NCBI GenBank assembly: GCA_948567375.1
Contig: OX419756.1
Coordinates: 31,014,333 to 31,078,332, forward strand
Direction: 5' to 3'
Length of the DNA stretch: 64,000 bases
DNA from: Lunularia cruciata
Lineage: Eukaryota; Streptophyta; Marchantiopsida; Lunulariales; Lunulariaceae
The translations under genes were made by a program, and so were the position numbers. Shown here in pieces: positions 10,971 to 20,642 of the stretch. The notes under the pieces were generated by a model. That model saw only the letters and a list, made by a program, of their open reading frames with translations, did not search any database and was not told where the DNA came from. The first letter of the stretch is position 1, and every line of letters starts with the position of its first letter.

Positions 10971-11973
10971 CTATGGATGCTATCCCCTTACCTTTGTTTG
11001 GATTAGGAGCCACTTGGGTTTCACTACCACCCTCTTTCCCTCTATTGGCTCCCTCATAACCCCTTCCTCCATGGTAAGTGGAATTTGGGCAATTCCTTTG
11101 GATATGGCCTCTTCCTCCACAACCAAAACAATTTCTATCATTGAAATTGTTAGATGGTTGAACTCCTCTATATAGACAGTTTCCATAACCCCTAGGCACT
11201 CTCCCTACATTCTGATCCACCTCTCTCTTCTCCCATAGTTGCACCACATTGATCTTGAGATCCGCAAGTTGTTTTGTGATGGTTTGAAGTGGATCCTTTG
11301 GTGGAGGTGCAAGAATTGGAGCAACTACTACTTGTGGTGCAACCCTTGTCACCAAAGTATCAGAAGTTCCACCATACTTGTAGCCTTGAGGAGGATGCAC
11401 AACCTCCTTCACCACCAAATCACTCTCATCCCCTTCCAAACTCTCCTCCATACAAATTGCAATCTTGATAGCTTCAACCTTGGAAGAAGGTTTCTCATAT
11501 CTCACCTTGCTTCTTATTTGTGGTCTCAACCCTTCCAAAAAATTCTTGGTGAGCATGGCCCCTATGCCAATCACTGTCATCTCCACATCATCCCTACCCT
11601 TCCTCAACACTATGCAAAATCTGGACTCTAACTTTTCCACTCTTTCCACATAGACTCTCACTTTCTCTCCATCTCCTTGCTTGAGAAATGTAACCTCACT
11701 CATCAATCTCTCATAACTCTCATCAGGAAGAAAGTTCTCAATGAGTGCTGAAGTCAAAGTCTCCCAAGACTCCTCTTCCCCATCTCTCCTCTCTCCCTTT
11801 TGGTATTCTGACTCAGACCATGTAAGTGCTGCATCCTCAAAGAAATCTGGTAATAATGAGACCCACTCATTCTTCCTCCTCTCATTGTTTCCTATGCAAG
11901 CTCTCTTGAAGTCTCTCAAAAAGGCCTCCACATCTTCTCCATCCTTGCCAAAGAAGACCGGAAGTTTCCCCAT
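10846..11973 (-). CDS. Family A gag, open reading frame of 375 codons
   Basis: This is the longest intact gag in the window. It starts MGKLPVFFGKDGEDVEAFLR, the usual opening of plant gypsy capsid (F-x-G...F). The retrotransposon gag core follows (about residues 10-190, with ALTWSESEYQKGE and ENFLPDESYERLMSEV), then a Pro/Val-rich linker and one CCHC knuckle, CFGCGGRGHIQRNC (about residues 285-298), for RNA binding. The C-terminal part runs into the protease region, and the frame ends where a deletion or frameshift precedes YDLLLGRPWL. No stop or frameshift interrupts the capsid, although pol next to it is dead. In the plus-strand A copy this gene is absent. Expression is not shown. Confidence 0.85.
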   Translation of the reverse strand: MGKLPVFFGKDGEDVEAFLRDFKRACIGNNERRKNEWVSLLPDFFEDAALTWSESEYQKGERRDGEEESWETLTSALIENFLPDESYERLMSEVTFLKQGDGEKVRVYVERVEKLESRFCIVLRKGRDDVEMTVIGIGAMLTKNFLEGLRPQIRSKVRYEKPSSKVEAIKIAICMEESLEGDESDLVVKEVVHPPQGYKYGGTSDTLVTRVAPQVVVAPILAPPPKDPLQTITKQLADLKINVVQLWEKREVDQNVGRVPRGYGNCLYRGVQPSNNFNDRNCFGCGGRGHIQRNCPNSTYHGGRGYEGANRGKEGGSETQVAPNPNKGKGIASIDVVESKYEKGECSNSKSLNLELLAQEKKRAHDFPSLEGFKL

Positions 11974-12207
11974 CTTAACCTCTCACTATCTTTCTCTTCT
12001 CTCAATTTTTTTTTCTCTTTTCTTTTCTCTCACTCTATAACTAATAGAGTATATACATGACTAACACCATTTGAGAGTAATCCACCCTAGGGAACACAAA
12101 AGGTTCAGGTTGATCCAAGATTTCTATACCAACATCAAATCCTAGAGTGTATATTAATTGAACCCTCATGGATAGTTTATCCATAAGTTGAAAGATTATC
12201 TACATCA

Positions 12208-12414
12208 CTAATCTTGAGAACTAGCTAATGAAGGTGGTAGTATTTCTGTAGCTGTACTAAGACTCTCTCCAAGATCCTTCACCAAAGTCTCCAAAAGTGA
12301 TTTTACTCCACTACACTCATGTCCTTTTGGAAGTCCCTCAACTCCACAAACCTCACACAATTCCTTGGTCTTAGATCTTCTCTCTCAATCTTGGTGACGG
12401 TCCAACATGCAAAT
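12208..12414 (-). pseudogene. Upstream ORF of A-minus, C-terminal end
   Basis: The minus strand encodes the CEVCGVEGLPKGHEC motif and the tail ending SLASSQD, with a TAG at 12208-12210. It matches 3920-4088 of the plus-strand A copy. It was cut from its N-terminal part (18041 onward) by insertion of the B element; joining 18041 to 12414 restores the order seen at 3880-3900. A stop within the first codons after the break shows further decay. Confidence 0.6.
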
Positions 12415-12505
12415 TGTAACAATATGGAGTTTAGCGACGAAGTTAGTCGGGCTTACGAAGTAGAGAATAAGACAAAATAGCCTAAAATATTCTAGAAGTA
12501 TCTAA

Positions 12506-12706
12506 GAAGCTTCTTGGGAAGCTTCCCAACTAGTTAACTTACACCATAAGCAGGTAGCTTCTAAAAGGAAACTTCTAGAAGCTTCTAACTAGCTTAACTT
12601 GCACTCCAAGTAGGCAGCTTCTAGAAGGAAGCTTCTTGAGAAGCTTCCTGGTTAACTTGGCTTGCACTCCAAGAAAGTACCTCAAGGAAGCTTCTTGAGA
12701 AGCTTC
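12506..12706 (+). promoter_or_regulatory. Seven GAAGCTTC palindromes, possible heat-shock elements
   Basis: Exact GAAGCTTC occurs at 12506, 12518, 12578, 12628, 12640, 12687 and 12699. Three pairs are spaced exactly 12 bp start to start. GAAnnTTC is the inverted-repeat core recognised by heat shock factors (family knowledge), and the cluster ends 20 bp before the TATA box. All seven copies also occur in the 3' LTR. Heat-responsive activation is an inference; the 12-bp phase does not give the perfect 5-bp alternation of an ideal element. Confidence 0.45.
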
Positions 12707-12725
12707 ATGGGTCTTGTATGCTACC

Positions 12726-12733
12726 TATAAATA
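12726..12733 (+). promoter_or_regulatory. TATA box of B LTR
   Basis: TATAAATA, 111 bp before the LTR end. The identical block lies at 17929-17936 in the 3' LTR. Confidence 0.6.
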
Positions 12734-12838
12734 CCAAAGCCGAAGCTCATGCTAGGCATTTGGAGTTTTCCCTCATTCAAGTGTCCCGATGTGAGTTTCC
12801 ATTCTCGTATTTCTCTCCTCGGTTTTGGTCTTTTACAT

Positions 12839-12850
12839 TGATATCAGAGC
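12839..12850 (+). other. Primer binding site of B, initiator tRNA-Met type
   Basis: TGATATCAGAGC starts one base after the LTR. The usual plant site is TGGTATCAGAGC, so one base differs. It confirms the LTR end at 12837. Confidence 0.85.
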
Positions 12851-13108
12851 AGGAATGGGATGGATGGAATTTATGGACCACCAAATCCACTTCCGCCAAA
12901 CCATTGGGACTTTCATGTCTAGATATTACCAAAGCATCGTTTCATACAATTCATCACCTCGCGCTTTGGGCAGGATTTTCTACATATGATCATTGTGTTA
13001 GAGGAACCCTTGATACTTCCAGTTGTAACTTATGGAGAACGGTGGACATGTTGTATCTACGTGTTAATCAATTAGATAAATTGAGGGTAGTGGAATAGAG
13101 TAGTAGCA

Positions 13109-13960
13109 ATGGCGGCAATACCGGATGTCATCCTTGCAACGCAACAACAAATCGAACATCTTACTTGATTGTTGGATGAACGAGACCAACAACAACAAGA
13201 ACAAATAGACAGAGCGCTAGTTCAAGATAAAGAAGATTGCATTCAATTTCCAAAACCCAAGGTGTTTGAAGGCAAGAATCTTCCAAGCACAGTGGAGAAT
13301 TTTGTGTTTGACTGCGAATGTTACTTTGAAGCCACGAATCTTCAAGACAAGCAAAAACAAATTCTCTTGGCTTCTAGCCAATTGGATGGCATGGCAAAAC
13401 TTTGGTGGCGATTCCAAGTAGAAAGAGCTAAACAACAAATTGTTCCACCAATTTTGACATGGGCAGAATTCAAAGATGCAATACTTGGTCGATTTCAAAC
13501 TATAAATGCCACCCAAGCCGCATGAGATAAATTAGCGGAGTTGAGGCAGATTGGTTCAATGAGAAGCTACATCACACAATTTCAAAACATCATCATGCAG
13601 ATTCCAGATATCCAAGAAGGTGAAGTGCTGGATCAATTTGTGTGAGGCTTGAAGTCACAAACCAAATTGGAGGCGACCATGCAAGAGCCACAAAACGTGG
13701 AAGAAGCCATGCAATTGGTTGAGCGTTTTGATTCCTTGGTTGTGACAACTTGGTCTCAACCTCAACCTACACAAAGCCTACCAGTATCACGAGTGGAAGG
13801 ACCCGTACCAATGGAGATTGATGCTATCCAACAAAGACCACTTGGCACAGCAGATAGAGAAATATTACGACAAAATGGAGGGTGCTTTTATTGTCGCCAA
13901 GTTGGACATTGCATTGCTGAATGTCCACTTAGGAATGGGCGACCTCAACAAGTTGCCTAG
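13109..13960 (+). pseudogene. B gag, three in-frame stops
   Basis: ATG at 13109 opens a Gln-rich N-terminus (heptads of Q/E around 13180-13215). The retrotransposon gag core follows (FEGKNLPSTVENFVFDCECY, then MAKLWWRFQ, LTWAEFKDAILGRFQ). The C-terminus carries one knuckle, CFYCRQVGHCIAEC (about 13890-13930), with all four metal ligands. TGA codons near 13167, at 13523-13525 (probably from CGA) and near 13643 interrupt a frame that otherwise stays in phase. The length, about 284 codons, is short but within the chromovirus range. Protease follows after a gap with stops. Confidence 0.85.
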
Positions 13961-14475
13961 ATGGAGTTTGTGGAAAAAAATGATGAGGGAAACAAAGAAT
14001 CCTAGTAGGAGATTTCCAGCCGCCTACTGGGAGCTTGATTAGTTCCAATGGGATTGAGGTCTCAACCTATGCAAGTTTGCTTCACTTGTAAGGTACGATA
14101 TCTAATCGGAGTTGTAGGATTTTGGTTGATTTTGGAAGTTTAGAGAATTGCATGTCTATGCAAGTAGCAAGGGAATTGGGTATTCCTATCAAGCCGGTGT
14201 TTGGAAGTAGTTTGATGATGGCGGATGGTAGAAAGAGTTCTCCATTCCGCACCTCACATCCTGTTACCTTCAACATTGGGAAGGAGTATTTGGAGTGTAT
14301 GAGGTTTGTAGTGGCACCTCTACACTATGATATCATTTTGGGTCTACCTTGGCTTAAAAGTCATAAGGTTCAATTCGATTGGACCCGACAACAAATTCAA
14401 GTACAACACCAAGGTAGAAAATTCCGATTAGGTTGTCTGGCACCTCTAAGTAAGACGCCTAAGAATAGTCAGTTC

Positions 14476-14655
14476 CAAGATGGGAAGTTTGTTGAGAAGG
14501 TAGCCATAGAGCAAATCTGGAAGGAAGATGAGTCCCAAGATGGGAAGTTTGCCAAGAAGGCAATCATAGAGCAAGCTTGGAAGAGAGATGGGTCCCTAGA
14601 AGGGAAGTTTGTTAATGAAGCGGCCATAGAGCAAGCTTTGGAGGAAGATAAGTCT
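14476..14655 (+). repeat. Three 60-bp tandem repeats between B protease and RT
   Basis: Units begin at 14476, 14536 and 14596 and are exactly 60 bp, so the reading frame holds. Each encodes a charged 20-residue block of the type QDGKFxxKxxIEQxWKxDxS. Units differ by several bases, so the duplication is not recent. It may act as a flexible spacer between protease and RT. Confidence 0.85.
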
Positions 14656-17620
14656 GTATTTGTGGTGTGGATCAAGCCGATTGCACAAGAACAATCTTAG
14701 GAGGGCCAAGAGCCTCATCAAGCAATGGTTGATTGGATAGTTCAGGAGTTTGCAGAAGTGTTTCCGGATGATCTGCCAAAGGGATTACCCTCTGATGAAG
14801 GTATGCACTTCAAGATCGAGTTATTGCCATGGAGTACTCCAGTGAGTAGACCAATCTATTGGCTCTCACCAAAGGAGTTGGAGGAGTTGCGAACAACACT
14901 TATAGAGTTATTGGAGAAGGATTTCATACGACATAGTACCTCTCCTTGGGGAGCACCGGTACTATTTGTTCCAAAGAAGGATGGAGGACTTCATTTCTGT
15001 ATTGATTACCGTGGACTCAATAAGCAAACCATGAAGAATACATATCCCTTGCCTCGGATTGATGACCTGCTTGATCAACTAAGCGGAGCATGCTACTTTT
15101 CCAAGCTGGATCTTCGTAGCGGCTATTGGCAAATCCTATTGAAGGAGAGGACGTGCAAAAGACTGCTTTTCGCACAAGGTGTGGACATTTTGAGTGGAGA
15201 GTTCTACCCTTCGAACTCACTAATGCTCCAGCAGTCTTCATGGATCAGATGCACTGGGTGTTGGAGGGACTATTGGATCGGTCCATGGTGGTGTTCTTAG
15301 ATGATATCTTAATCTATAGCAGGACAGAGGCAGAACACGTGAATCATGTGCGAGAAGTCCTAAGACGACTACAACAGTGGAAATTTTACTGTAAGAAGTC
15401 AAAGTGTGCTTTTTGGCAGAAGGAGGTTACCCTTTTGGGTCATAAGATCTCATCAAAGGGGATCAAGATGGAAGAAGAGAAGATCAAGGCCATTACTGAT
15501 TGGCCTACCCCAAAGGATGCTACAAAAGTACGAGCATTCAATGGATTGGCCAGTTTTTACCGATAGTTCATCCACTATTATGCTCATGTGGCTGCACCAT
15601 TGACTGACCTCTTGAGAAAGAACTCAAGCTTCCAGTGGACCACCAAGCATGAAGAAGAATTCCAGAAGTTAAAGCATATGGTGTCTTCAAGACCTATTCT
15701 TCAACCATATGATCCTCAACTACCTTGTGTGGTTGATTTTGATGCTTCTAACTTTGCAATTGGAGCTATGTTGCAACAAGAATTTCCAGATGGACTACAT
15801 CCTATTGCCTTTGTGTCTCGCCAACTAAATACAGCTGAAAGCAATTACTCTGCTTGAGATCGGGAACAACTTGCAATGGTATATGCCACCAAGGTATGGA
15901 GGCATTATCTCTTGGGGAAACAAGTGATCATGCAAACTGATCACAAGCCATTGTTGCAGACCTTACACTTGGAGCACATGAAGAGTCGGCATCATCGATG
16001 GGAAGAGCAACTCCAATTGTTTGACATCAAACTTGAGTACAAACCACGTTAGTTCCATGTCATCCCCGATGCTCTATCACGACGACCTGATTTGAAGGAT
16101 CTTCCTCTCATCACGGCGGCAATTACAACAATGTCCATTGACCCTAAGGTCCATCATGCGTTTCAATCAACTCTACAACAAGATCCCTTCTTCCAAATGG
16201 TACACGGTTGTTTAACAACATGCGACAAGGAGTACAACACCTTCTCTTTCAAGGAAGGCCTTTTATTCCATGCAGACCAGATCTATGTTCCAGCCAAAGG
16301 TGATCTTTGACTTGTGCGCCTTCAAGAAGCCCATGATTTACCAATAGCTGGTCACATGGGAGTAGACAAGACCTTGGGCACCCTCCAACGCCAATGGTGG
16401 TGGCCCAACATGACACGAGATGTTTGAGACTTTGTCCGATCATGTGAGAGTTGCCAACGGAACAAGGCCAGCAACCAGAAGCCGAGTGGACTCCTTCAAC
16501 CACTCGCCATTCTATCCGCTTGCTGGGAGCATGTGAGCTTGGATCTCATCACATCCTTGCCAAAGACAAAACAAGGACACACCGCAATCGTGGTATTTGT
16601 GGATAAGCTTAGTAAGCAAATCCACTTGGCACCAACCTGTGATACCGTGGATGCTCCAACCTTAGCGCAAATCTACTTTGACAATGTCTTCAAGCATCAT
16701 GGGATGCCACATGTACTCATCTCCGACCGTGATCCTCGATTTACTAGGAAGTTTTGGCAAGCACTCTTCCAGATACTCGGCACCAAGCTTGCTTTGTCCA
16801 CGGCCTATCATCCTCAGACTGATGGAAAAACTGAACGCACACATCGTACATTGGAGGATATGTTGCCGGCCTTTGTCAATGTCCACCATACCAACTGGGA
16901 TGAATGTCTTGCAGCTACAGAATTTGCCTACAACAATTCCAAACAGGCAAGCACCGAATTTTCTCCCTTCTTTCTCAATTTTAGCCAAGATCCGCTTGTT
17001 CCAAATTCTCTTCTTGCTCCCCCTCCCTCTCAAGTTCCTCATACTTCCACATTCTTGACCATTATATCTCAATCTCTCCAACAAGCCAAGTCTCACCTTC
17101 TTGTTGCTCAGAATCACCAAAAACAATATGCAGACCACCATCGTCGTGATCTCACCTTTGAAGTTGGCAATAAAGTCATGCTATCTTCTAGTAACCTCCC
17201 TCTCCTACTTGATACCCAAGTTCATAAACTTGCTCCTAATTGGATAGGACCCTTTGATATCACCCACATTGTCTCTCCTGTTGCTTATCTACTTGCCTTG
17301 CCTTGTCATATGCGTATCCATCCTGTCTTTCATGTTTCCAAGTTGAAACACTTTGTTCCTAACCCCTCTTCCTTTTCCTCTTGAGTCCAACCTCCTCCTT
17401 TGCCTATCTCTATCAATGATCATGAGGAGTACAAGTTGATTGTATCCTTGCGTGTCGTCATATTCAACGAGGCCGTCGCCAACATACAGAGTACAAGGTC
17501 CTTTGGAAAGGGTATCCCCTTCATGATGCCACATAGGAACCTCTTTCCCACCTCCAAAATGCACAGATGGCCATCAAGGAATTCAAAGCTTCACAGGCGA
17601 CGAGGACGTCACCAACTAGC

Positions 17621-17632
17621 GGCGAGGGAATA
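17621..17632 (+). other. Polypurine tract of B
   Basis: GGCGAGGGAATA lies directly before the 3' LTR, where plus-strand DNA synthesis would be primed. The second B copy has the like-placed GGTGGTGGAGGAATA on the minus strand at 55726-55740. Confidence 0.8.
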
Positions 17633-18040
17633 TGTAACAATATGGAGTTTAACGACAAAGTTAGTCGGGCTTATGAAGTAGAGAATAAGACAAATAGCCT
17701 AGAATATTCTAGAAGTATCTAAGAAGCTTCTTGGGAAGCTTCCCAACTAGTTAACTTACACCCTAAGCAGGTAGCTTCTAGAAGCTTCTAACTAGCTTAG
17801 CTTGCACTCCAAGTAGGCGGCTTCTAGAAGGAAGCTTCTTGAGAAGCTTCCTGGTTAACTTGGCTTGCACTCCAAGAAAGTGGCTCAAGGAAGCTTCTTG
17901 AGAAGCTTCATGGGTCTTTTATGCTACCTATAAATACCAAAGCCGAAGCTCATGCTAGTCATTCGGAGTTTTCCCTCATTCAAGTGTCCCAATATGAGTT
18001 TCCATTCTCCTATTCCTCTCCTCGGTTTTGGTCTTTTACA
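17633..18040 (+). repeat. 3' LTR of B
   Basis: 408 bp, same ends as the 5' LTR. It lacks 14 bases in the middle of the palindrome region but keeps all seven GAAGCTTC sites and the TATA box. It is followed at once by the target duplication CAAAC and the A leader. Confidence 0.95.
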
Positions 18041-18505
18041 CAAACCAAAGTCAAGTAAGCCTCTCCTTTCCCTCAATCTCTTGCTCTAAAAGGTCAATGG
18101 ACATGAACTTGCCTTATGTCTCTTCTCTCCACACAGAAAGCACTTAGACTCACTCTTTCCTCCAAGTGGTGTAGGTTTTTGGATCCTCTCAACACTCTCT
18201 TCAAATTCTATTGTAAACTCTCTTTTCCTCAAATCCACCCTAAAATCACCTCAAACCCTTGGGGAACCTTGCATAATCTCAATTTTCACTCTTGATGACC
18301 CTCCATGTTCCCAAGATGAATCTAAACACTCAAACATGTTTTTTGTTGATCTTAAACTCCTCATGCATGAGATCTCCACTCTGCAGAATTTACCCTTCCT
18401 CACAATGTCACTCAAATCTCCCAACCAGTATGTCACAGTCCTCTTAAATTTTGCACACTTGATCACAAATTTAGGGCATCCCTCCCTGCAAAATTTCAGA
18501 TCCAT
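18041..18505 (-). pseudogene. Upstream ORF of A-minus, N-terminal part
   Basis: On the minus strand, 18505-18251 is open for 84 residues (DLSDIVRKGKFCRVEISCMR..., ending GSPRV). After a stop the frame continues to the knuckle CFLCGEKRHKASSC near 18110-18145, preceded by AAG where the plus copy has TAG. It matches about 3420-3895 of the plus-strand A copy. The gene ends abruptly at the B insertion (18040) and continues at 12414. Two independently mutated copies of the same frame support a once-functional gene. Confidence 0.6.
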
Positions 18506-18582
18506 TCATTGAGCCACTTGGCCTAAACACCTTTCTATTCAGCATACATATTTCAGATTTGGTCTGAAAACCACACCCTCAC

Positions 18583-19254
18583 TCACTCAGGATGAACCTC
18601 TGATGGCTATTATGGTAACGCACTATGGACTAAGAATGCAAGGAACCCCAACTCCATCATACTCCTCCAATGCTAACACTCCAAGACTCAAGACATTGCT
18701 CACTAGAGAACTCAATGAGAGAGAGATAGTTGCAAATGAAAGGATGATGAGTACCTCCTCACCCCTTGTTTATATACTTGTGAAATACTTACGTACCAAA
18801 GTTACTAATTACCGTATTAACTCAAGTTACTAGACTAAAAGTCAAGTAAAGTCAAAAAGTAAAAAGGAATATCCATTTACATGGGCATATTCCCCTAAGC
18901 ATGTGGTCTTATCTTGACCCAACCACTAAGTCAAGGATTCCTTCACATGGGCTATCCTTGGACTAAAGAAGAATCCAAAACAAAAAGGCTTGCGGGCCCA
19001 AGAGTTCTCAACTCTTTCCTCAAAGCCAAACACCTAGGAATAATACCAAGTCAACACACTAAAATCCAAAATAGTGGTGCTCATCTTTTCTACTTCCTCT
19101 AAAGTAAGGTCCCCTCTATCTTAGCTATGACTAACTTTAGCTAACCATGACTAATATAGAACCATCCTTTATCTCTATATAAATAATCTCTTAAGTACTT
19201 GTAATACCAAGCTAAATATCACAATATCACAAACATGCACAAATGGGTGTTACA
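18583..19254 (-). repeat. 5' LTR of the minus-strand A element
   Basis: On the minus strand it starts TGTAACACCCATTTGTGC at 19254. It loses the last 20 or so bases: after CATCCTGAGTGAG the sequence jumps to the leader at the equivalent of 3345, removing the primer site. Confidence 0.9.
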
Positions 19255-20642
19255 AGTCGCGCTTTCTCTACTTCTTCTTCTCCTTGTCAACTCTGCTTCT
19301 TTGACTTCAGAGTGCTCACCTCCAACTGCACACTCTACTCCATCTGTGTGTAGTACTCATCACTGCTCCTGATCTGAATAATGTATTGATGCTCCTCCGC
19401 ATTGACATCTCTTCTCAAGTCAGGATGGAAATGGGACACCATCTTATTTTGCTCTGCCTTATTGAGCAAGTTCAGCCCTAGATAGACATGGGCTGCAAAT
19501 GGCACAATGTAATGTGGAGGTGACTTGTCTCACAAATTCCACACCATCTATCTTGTCCTCTGATGAAGACACTTTGCCCAGTAAATTAGCTCTCCTGCAA
19601 GCATCTTATGGAAAAACACTGCTTGGTGCTTCATCACATAGGTCGTTCTCTTTGGCTTCAAGATTGCTATTAGAGCACTCACAATCCTTCTCTTGATAGG
19701 ATCCTTATAGCTCTCCACTTTGTAGCCATTCTTTGTGTGCTTTGAAGAGAAGGCATCTCTCACTTCTTGGGTTTCTTCGGCTACTTCTCCCTTCCCCAAG
19801 AACGTGGCGCCATACTCTATGCCTACTTCTCTCCCAAGTACTAACCTCCAATCCAACTCTGTCCATCAAGCTGGATTTCCTCTCTTCCCTTCTTCCTCAG
19901 GGCCATCAAGACACTTACTCTTGATGATCTCAATCATGAAACCTGGAAAGCTCCATGCCAAGAATGTGATCCAAAGCCTGCTTAGGACCTCAATTCTTGC
20001 GATCACATCTAAGCTTTGAATTGCATGATTTCTCACTACAAATCTAGAGTTCTTCTCCCCACCTCCCATCTTTCTCTCTTCCACTTTGGGTTGGGGACTA
20101 TTCTTCTTATTGATTCTTAGCTTAACTCTCTCGACTTCCTCTCGACACACCAGTGCATCTGCGACTACACTTCCCTTCCCACGATCTCATGTAGGCCAAC
20201 TTCTTAATGGCAATGGAAAATTGCTTGTCATAGCTACATCTTTAGCCCAAATTTTATAGTGGCGTGCATCCTTTGTCTTTTGTCACTTTGAGTTTCTACC
20301 AAGAAATCACACCTCTTGCATGCTCTTGTCACTGTCAATTCCCCTCACACATATGATCACCATTTTTGTGGGTGGTACCTTCTTGAACATCTTGCCCCAA
20401 AGAAAAGTTGTTACAATGTCCTCACCTTGGGTTGAGCGCCTCCAAGATGAAGTCTCCTTACTTTGGGTTTCTGGTTGACAAGGCAATTCCGAGTACTTTG
20501 CCTTCTGACACGAAGTCACTTTACCTCAGGTTACAACCCAAGGACACTTTTCTTCACCTTTTTTTGCCATACAGGCACAATGCAACTTCTTCTAGACACT
20601 TCTTCTTCAAAATTACCAAAAAACAAATATATGGGTACCACA
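19255..20642 (-). repeat. Long-form X LTR, 5' part only
   Basis: On the minus strand it starts TGTGGTACCCAT at 20642 and runs 1.39 kb into the linker of the encoded protein. There the A LTR takes over at 19254; the X sequence at the break matches about 26515 of the solo copy. The missing 3' part is not on the far side of the A element, so later rearrangement or deletion occurred. Confidence 0.8.
19548..20069 (-). pseudogene. X LTR protein, N-terminal domain
   Basis: ATG at 20069 (MGGGEKN, equivalent to 25712 in the solo LTR) opens the N-terminal domain: VVRNHAIQSLDVIARIEVLS and LWITFLAW, then, after one stop near 19866, DWRLVLGREVGIEYGATFLG, IVSALIAILKPKRTTYVMKH and WAKCLHQRTR. Together with the copies at 25712, 44398 and 49409 it defines a domain of about 230 residues, mostly hydrophobic helices. 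The end of the domain (YWAKCLHQRT) vaguely recalls the hydrophobic block with a PIN-x-x-K segment in the plant transposon protein domain often found near Athila elements; I cannot confirm that without a profile search. Confidence 0.55.

Larger units (their letters stand above)
12415..12837 (+). repeat. 5' LTR of B
   Basis: 423 bp, TGTAACAATATGG to GGTCTTTTACA. It pairs with 17633-18040. A third, diverged LTR of the family lies at 55380-55725 on the minus strand. It contains the GAAGCTTC cluster and a TATA box. Confidence 0.95.
14104..17632 (+). pseudogene. B pol with chromodomain, multiply broken
   Basis: Protease: RILVD-FG-SLENCM (14128-14136); the D-S/T-G active site is D-F-G, a probable loss of function; DIILGLPWL follows. 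RT 14725-15566: [32 protein letters not shown], a frameshift near 15150, FLDDILIYS with both Asp kept, and a TAG at 15564-15566. RNase H from 15588: DFDASNFAIGAML, TDHKPLLQ, stops at 15855-15857 and near 16050. Integrase: zinc domain with HMGVDKTL and CESCQRNK, TGA near 16425; core Asp in VSLDLITSLP, Asp in LISDRDPRF and Glu in GKTERTHRTL, all present in an open 283-codon frame (16533-17384). The chromodomain (YKVLWKGYPLHDAT, about 17450-17600) is in another frame, and its conserved Trp is a TAG (17534-17536). The chromodomain would target integration to modified chromatin. TGA at 17382-17384 precedes it. Confidence 0.9.
12415..18040 (+). mobile_element. Complete B element, Ty3/gypsy chromovirus, 5.6 kb
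   Basis: Order: 5' LTR, tRNA-Met-type primer site, gag, protease, RT, RNase H, integrase, chromodomain, polypurine tract, 3' LTR. Flanks are CAAAT (12410-12414) and CAAAC (18041-18045), a 5-bp target duplication with one change. The empty site survives in the plus-strand A copy near 3875-3900 (CATGCAAACCCAAGTC on the opposite strand), so insertion into the A leader is read directly. The two LTRs differ by about 18 substitutions over about 408 aligned bases plus a 14-base deletion (hand count, near 4%), so the insertion is not recent. Gag and pol contain at least nine stops and a frameshift. Confidence 0.95.
8546..19254 (-). mobile_element. Family A Ty3/gypsy element, minus strand, split by B
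   Basis: Reading down the coordinates: 5' LTR (19254-18583), leader with upstream ORF (about 18577-18041 and, after the B insertion, 12414-12208), gag (11973-10846), pol (10970-8546). The 3' half of integrase, polypurine tract and 3' LTR are lost at 8546. About 600 bp behind the 5' LTR, including the primer site, are also lost compared with the plus copy (2737-3345). Tail to tail with the plus-strand A copy (2065-7279), it forms an interrupted inverted repeat. Its 5' LTR abuts an X LTR piece at 19255. Confidence 0.85.

Noticed and set aside
11465..12040. Plus-strand frames over 100 codons near the A gag start
   Set aside because: Antisense to the intact A gag frame; the C/T-rich end is the complement of a purine-rich leader.
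16662..17141. A 159-codon minus-strand frame
   Set aside because: It is antisense to the B integrase frame, which has the D-D-E triad.
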